Part shown: positions 23,221 through 35,200 of the stretch, piece by piece | Layout of the letters: each line of letters opens with the position of its first letter | Numbering within the stretch: position 1 is the stretch's first letter | NCBI GenBank assembly: GCA_934045075.1 | Contig: OW203732.1 | Location: forward strand, 6,303,501 to 6,367,500 | Direction: 5' to 3' | Length of the DNA: 64,000 nucleotides | Origin: Yponomeuta sedellus | Lineage: Eukaryota > Arthropoda > Insecta > Lepidoptera > Yponomeutidae | Notes under the pieces: generated by a model | The model's database searches: none | Seen by the model: only the letters and a program-made list of their open reading frames with translations | What the model was told of the DNA's origin: nothing | Position numbers and translations under genes: made by a program

Positions 23221-26200
23221 TCAGACTGATATCCGCATCGATTGCGCCCACTTGGTGATAGGTCTGAAATAAAACATTATCGTAAGCAAATATATTATGA
23301 GTTTACAACACGCCTTGAGAAATGATATTTTGAACCAATTTATCGCATTTAATTCTCACGCAATAAGAGCAATGATGATTCGAACCGGGTAGAGGGACAA
23401 AAAGGTCTTTCTGACTGTAGACCTAAAAGTTCTGCTTGCTTAAATAGCTTCATCACATGAGCCAAAAGAACAATGCCAATCAGGTGTTGTGTTATATATT
23501 TAAATTTCAGATTTATTTTGTATTAATGTTTTTATTTGGCGCTGTACGAAAGGAAGAGTATGAGAATGTTCCGAGCTAAACTGCAACCTAGCACATACCT
23601 GATTATGTTGCCAGTCCGCGTGATACAGCTTCCATTCACGTGCCTAGGGCAGTTTCAGCGCCTTCCCAGCTCTTGACACGTGTAAACTGTAACCTACCAT
23701 GTGTGAACTGTAACCTACCACATATCGGAGTAGGTATGTTGTCGGACCACGGGTGCATCCGGGCCCACACTGCAGCGCCAGCACCTCAAGGTATTGGCTG
23801 TACACACCTTCCCTTTCCACCTAGCCCAAAGCAGTATCAACCCATATCTAGGTCTAACAAAATTAACAGTAGCTGAATTAACTGTAATCTATAGTCTGAT
23901 TTTTAATTCCGTAGAATTCTGACAGTTATCATTTTTGACATATCAGAGATTACAAACCTTTTGGGCCAGGCACATTTTTCAATTTCAATACGAGTCTGAA
24001 TATCTGAGTCTATACATTTTATTTGTTAGTGAATGTTTTCATTTTATAAAGTGCGGTGCTCCACATTAAAAGTGAATTTACGACGAGTGATAATTACGTC
24101 TCTTTTCGTCACAACCAGCAAAAACCGCGCAAGTAAAGAAAACATATTTTTATTAAAATCTTTAATCATCATAAATACTAATATCACTATCTTCATCATC
24201 ATCATCATCGCTGACATGAATTATGAAAGAGTCTGCGACTGTGTCAATCAAATCGTCGAGAATGCACATGTTATCGTCTTCTTTGATTGTATGGCTGATA
24301 CATTCTTGCCATTGATCAGAAGTAACGTTACTAAAACTTTCCAGTAATAGTTTTTTAACTTCCGCCATTTTAAAACTTCTGTTGTGTCTTGCGACATACC
24401 CCTTCGCTTGAGCCCACCCCAATTCAATAGGGTTGAGCTCACAATGATATGGGGGCAGTCTAAGCACAGTAATTCCTTGTGCTGCGGCTATCTCGTCTAC
24501 AATACATTGTTGGTATTTGTATTTCTCCTGACGCACAATTTCCAATAAATTAACTTTAAGCATGTTTTCATCAAAATTTTTTTTTTTAAGTCAACCAAAT
24601 TTGGATATGGCCTTTTCTCCATGCACTTGTTGGTACTTTTTCGACCTTCCTCGAATGATAAGGAGCATTATCCAACACTACTACAGAGTTTAGTTTTAAT
24701 TTTGGAAGTATGTTTGTGAACCACTCCTCAAATACTTCCCCAGTCATCTTCTTGTGGTAATCTTCGAAGCCTTTTTTGCCTCAAAAACCAATAAGCCATC
24801 TTCCTAAAATCCTTCTTCGCTCCCTATATCGCTAACTATAAGTCGCCTCCCGTTGCCTGAAGGTGCCTTAAAAGCCTTGTTGTCAAGCCATCGAGGAAAG
24901 CTTTCGAGAATAAACGATCACAACACGAAAGGTAACAAGAAAAAACTAAACAAATATAACTAAAATAACAGAAACTTAACAAATATAACAAGATAATAAC
25001 AAACAGCAGCGAGTACCGAGAACACATCAGTAAATTCGAGCATTCAAAGAAGTCGAATGAATGAATTGAATGAAAATCAAAGTGACAGACGCGACGTGAC
25101 AGCTAACATTTTATTCTTCTAAAAAGGTTTACTAAACCTTAAATTAGGTGGCGGTGTTGTCAGCTCTAGAATAAAATAAAGTAATTAAAGTTCGATGTAT
25201 TGTTCATGATATTGAAATATTTTTTATTTTTGTATTAAGTCACTTAAGCAAGTAAATACGTAGATTTAACCTTATGTAGGTAAAACATAAAAAATACGCA
25301 GCATTTAATTTTTTATTATTCTGAAATGGGTAAAATTTATCTCGAGAACTCTTTTAGTAGCAACACTTACGGAATGAAAAATCAGACTATATATAGGACA
25401 TACCGCAGTACATTGTCAGCGCTTGGTTGGTGGCGGCCGGGTACGCGCAGCCGATACCGAACTCCACCGAGCTAGATACAGCAGTTTTTCCCACATTTTG
25501 AGCAGTCTCAGCCCTTCTCAGCTCGTCACACGTGTAATGTGTAACCTAGCATATACCGGAATATGCAGTCTGCCTACAAGATAGAGTTACCATTGCCTAT
25601 TCCTAGTTCTATTCCTAGTTTATACTGAGAAGAACTAACTGTATTTTTAGCTACAAATACAGATAGTTCTTCTCGTTTGTTATGGTCTCGCACATACCTG
25701 AATACTAGATACCTGTACGGGGATACACTAAGTACTGATAAATGATACGAATGCAAACTTATAACTGATATAATGTCAATATTAACTAGGACTAAGATAA
25801 AGGGTGAGTTAAACTGATACTGATAATGAGAACGCGACGCGTGTCCGTCTGAATGGACCGGCTATAGGTCGTGAACTAACTTAGGTTGCTGCCGATCACA
25901 CGCTACGTGACAATAAAGGTCCGCGGCCTGGCAGAATCGCTGACAAGCAAATCGCGTAAACTATGAAACTGTTCGGTTTGGCCCGTACACTACCTGTTGC
26001 CAGCCCGCCAGATAGAAAACAAAGGTACATAAAAATGAAAAGTACTCAGATATTTCTTAACTTAAGAGTACAGACGGTGGTATGCAATTTCGTTTCCCAC
26101 GTCTCGGGAACTGTAAGTTTGTTATCGAACATTTCCACGCCCCTTACTTACTTCTTCTTCAGGCTATATTAGTCCACTGCTGGACATAGCCCTCCCCTAA

Positions 26201-29200
26201 TAGGCGAGAATCCCTTACATACTTCATATTAATTCATTATACACAAAAAGATAATTTAAACATATTCTATAGTATAAAAATGAATCGCTGAGTATGTTGC
26301 TAAGCGCAAATCTCGAGTGCAGCTAAACCGTAATTCCGAATGTTCCTTGACCTACGAGGATGGTTCTTACGCAGAGAAAAATAAAAAAATTAAAGAAACG
26401 ACTGTTAGGCGGTACGAAGTTCGCTGGGTCAGCTAGTGAGTAGTGTAAATAAGTAAATTTTACACAGAACATACATGTAATATAAATGAGTAAATAGGCG
26501 AGCTTACCCTTCCAAGCGTTGAAAATGTTAAACTGTAACCCAGCACATACCGCAGTATGTTGTCGGCCCGCGGGCGCGCCCGGCGTCCGCGCAGCACAAG
26601 CGCTGAAAATGTTAAACTGTAACCCAGCACATACCGCAGTATGTTGTCGGCCCGCGGGCGCGCCCGGGGTCCGCGCAGCACAAGCGCTGAAAATGTTAAA
26701 CTGTAAACCAGCACATACCGCAGTATGTTGTCGGCCCGCGGGCGCGCCCGGGGTCCGCGCAGCACAAGCGCTGAAATAAACTAACCCAGCACATACCACA
26801 GTATGTTGTCGGCCCACGGGTGCGCCCGGGGTCCGCGCAGCACAAGCGCTGAAATAAACTAACCCAGCACATACCGCAGTATGTTGTCGGCCCACGGGTG
26901 CGCCCGGGGTCCGCGCAGCACAAGCGCTGAAATAAACTAACCCAGCACATACCACAGTATGTTGTCGGCCCACGCGTGCGCCCGGGGTCCACGCAGCACA
27001 AGCGCTGAAAATGTTAAACTGTAAACCAGCACATACCGCAGTATGTTGTCGGCCCGCGGGCGCGCCCGGGGTCCGCGCAGCACAAGCGCTGAAAATGTTA
27101 AACTGTAACCCAGCACATACCGCAGTATGTTGTCGGCCCGCGGGTGCGCCCGGGGTCCGCGCAGCACAAGCGCTGAAAATGTTAAACTGTAACCCAGCAC
27201 ATACCGCAGTATGTTGTCGGCCCGCGGGTGCGCTTGGGGTCCGCGCAGCACAAGCGCTGAAAATGTTAAACTGTAACCCAGCACATACCGCAGTATGTTG
27301 TCGGCCCGCGGGTGCGCCCGGGGTCCGCGCAGCACAAGCGCTGAAAATGTTAAACTGTAACCCAGCACATACCGCAGTATGTTGTCGGCCCGCGGGTGCG
27401 CTTGGGGTCCGCGCAGCACAAGCGCTGAAAATGTTAAACTGTAACCCAGCACATACCGCAGTATGTTGTCGGCCCGCGGGTGCGCCCGGGGTCCGCGCAG
27501 CAGCGCCAGCGCCTCCCTTAGGTGCGCGGCGGCGGCCGGCTTCCCCGCGGCGGCCAGCTGTGCGCAGCCGCAGACGGCGCCGCGGAGGCCCTCCCACATC
27601 TCCGGCCCGCCGTCTAGTCTACAATAACAATAGGACAACGCGGAAACAATACGATAGCGGTTATGGGGAATTTGTAAATAGTAGTTTATGATACTGTTGC
27701 ATAATAAAGGGTTCTTATAACACGATTGTGTTTTTTATAGTATCACGCGAGTGTTATAAGACCAAGTTATATACAGTGTCATACACAACTTTATGTACTC
27801 TCATACTATAATATATAAAATAATATTAAACAGAACCAAACTTTGTTTAAATATTGAAAAGTTTTTTTCAAATTTAAAATGTAGGCGCCAAGGCGCAAAC
27901 ATCGATTGCGCATAAATGTTGCCTCGCCGCGGACTCGTTCATTGCAACTTTTTTTTTAAAGTAGAGGTTCAACCTTCTTGGTACTTCTGGAGGTTGTATA
28001 GTTGTACGTTATGATTAAAAATTTATGATACAGGTGTCCACACAAGACCTGTATCGTTGTCAGTCCTGTATAAAACTTTATTTTTTATTTTTGGCCTATG
28101 CGTAGGTAAAGTTTGTCATCATAAGACTTGTTTTCAACTTTATAATCTTTGTATTATAAGTAGTATCAGAGTAGATAAATAAATTAATAAATTAATGCAG
28201 CGTGATTCTGAAATTGTGGCAATATGATATTTGCAATTTTCATTAATCGCGTTATTATTAACTAAACACTATTATTATTGGCCAACCCGGACTTGGCCCC
28301 CATGGTGGAGTATGGCCTAACCTTCTTGCAATGCAGGAAGAGACCCGTGCCTCAGCAGTCGGGCCATAGAAGTGTTGATATTGATCGATTACATATTTGT
28401 AATTATTTGTGATTTCCGACCTGGATATGAAACGTTGGTTGAAAGTTTTAGCAAGTTGACGTCGAAAAATGTTTTCTATTACATTAAATTGTTAAGGAAC
28501 TATCGTCCAATATGAAGAATTGATGTTTTGATTAATTTATATACCGGATCACCGATTTTCATTGTTTTTTGTCCAGATATTCTTGTTATGTTTAAATAAA
28601 ATTTTGGGTACCTAAAGATATTTTTTTGGACTTCCCATATTTTCCGAAACTAGCGCCATATGTTTCTAAGAAACGTGTAACGTCCTCTTAAAACAACGGT
28701 AAACGAATTCAAAGTTACTCTGTAGTATGGATCACAACTTTATTCTAACGAGCGACATTTCGTAGCAATCCACCAGCTGAAGATATTTTACCTGTCAAGC
28801 ATGTGAAACGCCTTGGCGGCTACCAAGAACTGCCCCATCCGATAGCTATCGTTCGCCACTAATTGAAGCAGGGCGAAGCTATCCGGAGTCCCAGCAGACT
28901 GGAAAAACGAAATGCTTGTTTAGTGAATCCCGAGGCTGTACTGTACAAAATATAGAAAGGCAGTAAACAGACTTTAGTCAAAATAATTACTTAATCCCAA
29001 ATTAGGACATCCTATAAAGTAACCAGGAAAGAACAAACTTTAAGTTGGGTGGTCAGAACGAGGTCATTTGCGAAAATCAATACGATATACCGCGGCTTCG
29101 TTACGGGAATCGAATCTATAATCTCCAAGTTCGCTGTGGTTTTCGATGTAACAATACGAGTATGACCACCCTGACTAAACTCTTAGGTGACGTAAGAAGC

Positions 29201-32200
29201 AACTGGGGGAAATCCAGAAGGGACGTAGCAGCACCTCTTGTGTACCAGAGTGTTTGCAACCGTTTTTCTAATGGGAGGGGTCCCATTAGAAAAACCAGCG
29301 CTGAGTAAGCGGGCCCCTACCCGCTTGCCCAGCGCTGAGATTTCGAGCAATACTCCCACTTGCTCCAGCAAGACTTCGTCGTATGGTCTGGAGGAGGCTA
29401 CATTTAGCAGTGGACGATGCTTGGCCGACGATGATCTCTGTGTTAAGAGCAAGAGCTTAACCGCTGAGCCAACGACAGATGAATATAACTACCTTCATGC
29501 AAATGTCCCAGGCGAGGTCAGCCTCTTTGTTCATGACGTGGCAGCGGCAGAGACAGGCTAGAAACGTGTATGAGCTTCGGATGTTCTCGTCTTGGACGAG
29601 AGCGAGGCTCTCTTCGGCCTCGCGGTAGAACCCGGTCGCCACTTTGGCCTGAAAACAGGTTGGCTATTTAAACGTCTTCATCTAATACTTTTGAGGCAAG
29701 TTTCTACGATTCTTCTGCAAACGTTTGCGCTCCCAAAAACACGCTATTTCAATTGCAGTGGGTGACGCCCCCAGAAAATTCTTTGACTTCATTTTTTGGT
29801 GGTTACCCTGGCCAATTCCGGCAACCCGAAATAGTAAAACGAACTAAAAACTGTAACATGCATATTAAGTTTTGTTTATTAGTCCATTGCAGGACTGCCT
29901 GTGATAGAAAGAAAGAGATATTTCAGAGAAAGAGACAGCACACGCGTGTAATCATTAGCATTTGATCCAGGAGTTAGACGCAACAACTTGAGAATGTGCT
30001 GAACCCGTCAGTCTTTCCTGTATCGGCCATTAAACGCCATATAGGTCACCGGTGACCTCACCCTGCCTTAGTATTTTCGCCTTGGCGTTTAACGTAGAAT
30101 CATTATCAACATTCTCCGTCACAGCGGATATCATACACGCCCTCATCTGCTAGTACAAAAATCGTGATTGAAACGTGCTACAAATGGAACTAATAACTAA
30201 ACACGCTCTTACCTGAGCATAATTGAAGTTGAAGGTGTCATCGTTGACAAAGAAACTCTTTATGGAGTTGAGGTAAACAAGTACTTCCTCGAACTGTCCG
30301 GCAAGGAAGTAGGAGGAGGCCATGCACTGGCGGCCCGGGATGGTGTCGCACTCGGAGGCCGAGCTGCCTACCAAGTGGAAGCTCTGCTGCGCCACTTTCA
30401 GTTGCTCCTCCTGGAGACACCGAAAAGACCATTACTAATATGGCCTTTTAGAATGCACCAGCCTTCTAGAGTCTAGCCAGCTAGGAAGCAATAACAGAAG
30501 GAAGTCATAACATAAGATTTTAAATAGGTGAGCATGTAACATTATCAAAGATTAAGATCACTGTTACCCACTTTTATAGTGCTTAGCATTCTTAATGATT
30601 TTATCGTCTTTGTCTCTGGGTGAAAGATCGTGACCCACCACCACGAGACACAGATTTAACCTGTTGATTTAACTCCGAGAATACTGAACATACTGAATTT
30701 TACTAACTCCGATACTAAATTGGTCGGTTCCGGTTCAAATAGGGAAGTTTATTTCCCTAGAGGCTTTATACAGGATACCGGAGGGGAGAGATTTTTTGGG
30801 AGCACCAAAAAATCTCTCTCCCTCCCTACTTTGTTCCAAAATTATAAGATTCAATTTATGGAAAGGCTTCACTTCTTTCTGTTCTAGGACATCTTCATCC
30901 AGCAGCAGTCAGTAGGTAACCTGGTTAGATTGTAGGTTCAACAGTGCATAGGTTAACCCAACTAGAAAAAGAATCACGAACACAATGACGAGGGCCAATC
31001 TGTATACTCACATCACTAGTTTCATTATATAGGCGCACAGCTACAACTGCACGCAGTATGTAATGCAGCGGCGAGGTCGGCTGTAAGGGCTCCAGCAGAG
31101 CGCGAGCCTCCAGCGGCTCCCGTCCACGGAGCCTGTGTCCTGCTAGGTTCAGCCGTGCTTCGGGCACCACATCCACTAAGCCTGGCAGCACCTGCGCGGT
31201 GAGTTCAGTATTTGATATCCGGGGCGATGAGAGTTTCCGGAACTTTCTCTACATTTGATGGGGGTTAGAGACCTGAACGAATGGGAATGAAAACCAACGG
31301 CATGCCGGTACTTAGACCACGCGGGTTCGAATCCCGGCATGGGTGGATTTTTTAGCCTCTAAATGGGTTTTTAAAATAATCTGTATTATGCGAAGGTGGA
31401 AGACAGCTGGGGGATCCAATCAGCACCCATCCCATTGCGCATAGGACCGAGACAAGTGGAGAACTATTGTAAATGGTTACGATCTTCAGAATTGAGGGAC
31501 CGATGCGAAGGTGACTGAAGGCTATTTGCTTTTGGTTGCTTTTGCCGTGACACCTACACGGCACGTTCGCTTTTGGACGATTGCAATCATTTGGTTGTTT
31601 TATACCCGGTTTACAATAAGCCTATTGGCCTTCTTAGTCAGTAGTTTCAGGATCTCGCTACAGGTGCCCCAGAGTACCTCAGTGAGGTTATATTCCGAGC
31701 TGTATAATCGTAGTTGATCTAAGGTAACGCTGACAGTTGGACTAGGATTACAAACGGAGCCGAGAGTTCATGAAAATTGTATAAAGAATCACAATGATCA
31801 TACCGAATTCGTTGCAGCTTAAAGGCTAATACACAGTGTATCTGGAAGTTTTGTCTAACCTCACCCTTATGGCGTGTAATTAATAAAAACAAAATTGGAT
31901 TCTAACTAAAACTTTTGTAAGCAGTAGACCGTAGTAGACCTTAATAAAATTTGGTTTGGTGTAATTTAATTTTAATCGGTATCTTTAGTGAAAGTGAAAA
32001 GCGTTTATTTTTCTCGTAATACAAAATGAAAACATAAAAAAGATTGGTAAGAAAATTCTAAATAAAATATTTCTAATAATTCTGCAGGCACAGTACAATA
32101 TCCATACCGGCAGACATCACAGGCGTGAAGCGATATTTGTGATTCGCGAACAAAAAGAGATACACTTGACTCACGTTTTGCTTACCTACTAACAATTGAG

Positions 32201-35200
32201 GTAGCTTACCTTCAAAGCGCCTTCACCGTTTTTGAACACAACTAGGTTGTGTTTCACCAAGTCTTGACCAAACGTGTGCTGATCAGACGATATTTGCTTC
32301 AGCTCATTCTCAGCCGCTTTGCCGTTGTACAGTCTGAATCATAAGATGAAGAACTTGACTAGTAAGCATTATTTGCATATTCACCTACAAATTTTGAAAG
32401 CGCTTAGGGTTTTGACATACTGTTTAGAGACAGCAGTAGAGCACAACCTATCTTTTTTATTTAAGGTTAATCTAATATTATTACAGAATTACATTGCAAT
32501 TATCTCCACCTACTTATCTAGTATTACGTGCACCGAATCCTAAGCGATTCCAATCGTCCAACTCTCAAATTTCATACTATTTGCAAACGTCAGGATTCCG
32601 ACAGGATTGCACGTAATTAGTTTCCAGAGGGTACAATAGTGTCGCTTGCAGAACAGGAAATTTCTTGCAGGACCCTTAGTATCTAAAATTTGTTCATAAT
32701 TATCTCAATTGGTTTGTGACGCCCTAAATACTTTACCTATATTTCTCTTAAAGCAACAGGTTTTTATCATTTCAGAAATCTGTGGCTTATCTCTATCCTC
32801 AAATCTTGGATTATTAGGTAGCGTAGAGCTTGGAGTCGCGTACATATGACCTGGAGTCAATACAGCTTTCCCACTTACCTGAATAAGTTGCAGGCCTTCA
32901 GGTTAGCAGCGACGGTCGAGGTAGGGTGCTGCGCCAGATATACTCCCAACACCTCCTGTGACACGTCGTAGTAATCCAATTTGTAGTAGCAAAGGGCTAC
33001 GTATACGTTCAGAGCCATGTATGAGCTGCGGGTGGAAATGGGATGTTAGTAGGCTGGGAAGTAGAGATCTGATCCTATATTATACGCACCATATAATAAA
33101 CGGTTCCAGTCGTCTGGGAATCATTCAGGATTTGAGAGGATCCTGAAGGATTCCCAACGTCTAGCAGTCAATTTCCATGCTAATTGCTATCGCAAATGAC
33201 GGGATTCCAAAAGAATTTCGTGTGCATAGTTATGTCTCTGATTTTTTATTATAAGGCCCGAATCCTGAATTTCTATCTGTCAAATTAGGTTCTAAATACT
33301 TTCGGAATCCTGACGTTTACGATGCTATCGAAAACATCAGGATTCCGACACTATTGGTAAGCATAATATGGACACAGCTTAAAATGTCATCAGTACAAGC
33401 AAGTACCTACGTAACAAATTCATCCGACTAAATGCTGTCAATGGGATGATAGTACATAAATCCATAAATTGAAAAGTGGTCTGTCGTATGGTGAATGTCA
33501 ATTTCCTATCGTTATTGACTACAGCGATGTTTAGCTAAGTGGCTGGTAAATTGGTATATGCGTCGCAATTTCGTTTTCCAAAGACCCCGAGAGGCAATTT
33601 GGCTAGAGAATAGGGGGTGATGATAATATTTAAGAAAAAAATATTTAAAGGTGTGTATGGTAAGGTTCACTTTGTAGCGGCAGTAAAATTGTACTGCGTC
33701 TACATCTGAAACCGGAGAGTCTAATTGATACTAGATGATTAAATAGAAAAGAAAAAATACATAACAATTTGTAGTAGTACCCAGCGTTTGTTAGAATTTT
33801 AGTCCAACTTGTGTCGTCATGTTCTTTGTAAATATCTTGTTGCCTGAAACGATATATGGATAACACCTTAAAGCATGGACACGTTAAACAAGGCTACATA
33901 AATCATGCAATCAACCCCAACCACTCCAGAACGAAGTCACTGTAAAATGGCTAACCTGCTTGCTTATTTAAGCATTTACTTTACCTATTTCATAATTTCG
34001 TTTCCAAGTTAATTTAAAATACTTTAAAATGTTACTGTCTCATTATAAACTAATTCGTCCTAAATAAAGGTACCGGTCTTTAATATATATCCACATTTTC
34101 TAAAAAAACATGTTCCGAGACAAAAATTCCGAGAAAAACTATTCGGATTTTTTTTACGCAGAATGCAACTTCTCGTAAGTGTAAGAAAGAATAGGGCGGC
34201 GGTCATTGGGTAGACCAAAAGCCAGATGGTCGTCCGACCATGTGGACGACATGGTCAAGTCGGCAGAGGGCCCGTGGATGGGAATGGCGAGACACTACGA
34301 AAGAGAGGTTGGCAGGAAAAGGTTTTTGACTACTAGCAATGGGCAACGATCGGCTGATGTTGATAATGTTGAATAAAACTTTCTAACACGACAGTGAATC
34401 GTCGAATATCTAGTTAATCATTGCATAAACCGTTCTCACTCTTGAGCTTGAGACTTCATTCATTTCAAATTCTTTTATTTAATCATCAACATAGGTGTAA
34501 CTAACATTTACACAGTAAATATTAATTATTCCTTAATCTACCTAACATTTCACCAGTATTTAAAACTATATGGAAATTGGTGGCATGAAACATGAAACAC
34601 AGTATTAATTTGACAGTAGGTACCAACAAAACCATACATAATATGCGGGCTTAGAAAAGACGCATTTGTTCATTTTACATTCAGGGTTTAAAAGTCTGTA
34701 TTTAAGAGTTACATCACTCGTACACTGTGTGGGTAGAACATAGAAAAATTACAAATTCGGTTAAACGGAGCTTGAGACTAACACCCGTATTCTAAGACGT
34801 TCCTCGATTTTTTTCTCTACTCCACTACTGCTCGACCTAGGAAAACAGTATTTTAAAATGTATTAAATTTCCTCCTATCGTGCAAGTTTCTCACTCGAGT
34901 GACACGACTCGACAGTTGATTCATCGACTCAGTCGAGTCGGGGAATCAACCGTCAAAGCTAAAGTACCTCGGGACGGGACTTACCCCTAACTTAGAGCCT
35001 CCTCGAGAAAGAAAAATTCTGCCTGTCAAACCTCGCCATTGCCAACATAAAAAACCAAATTCTCACTAGAGTTAAACCACAGATTATATTGATTGTATTG
35101 TACTCAATCGAGTACACTACAAATACTGACTGGTAATACTAACTCAAGGAAATGCCTCCACCTCTCCTCGACTCCACCTCCGTGGAGTATTGAGTCGAGG

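Noticed and set aside
26323..27638. Long open frames (up to 424 codons) across the array on both strands
   Set aside because: They arise because an 84-bp GC-rich unit without stops is repeated; only the 27457-27618 exon has a conserved protein match.
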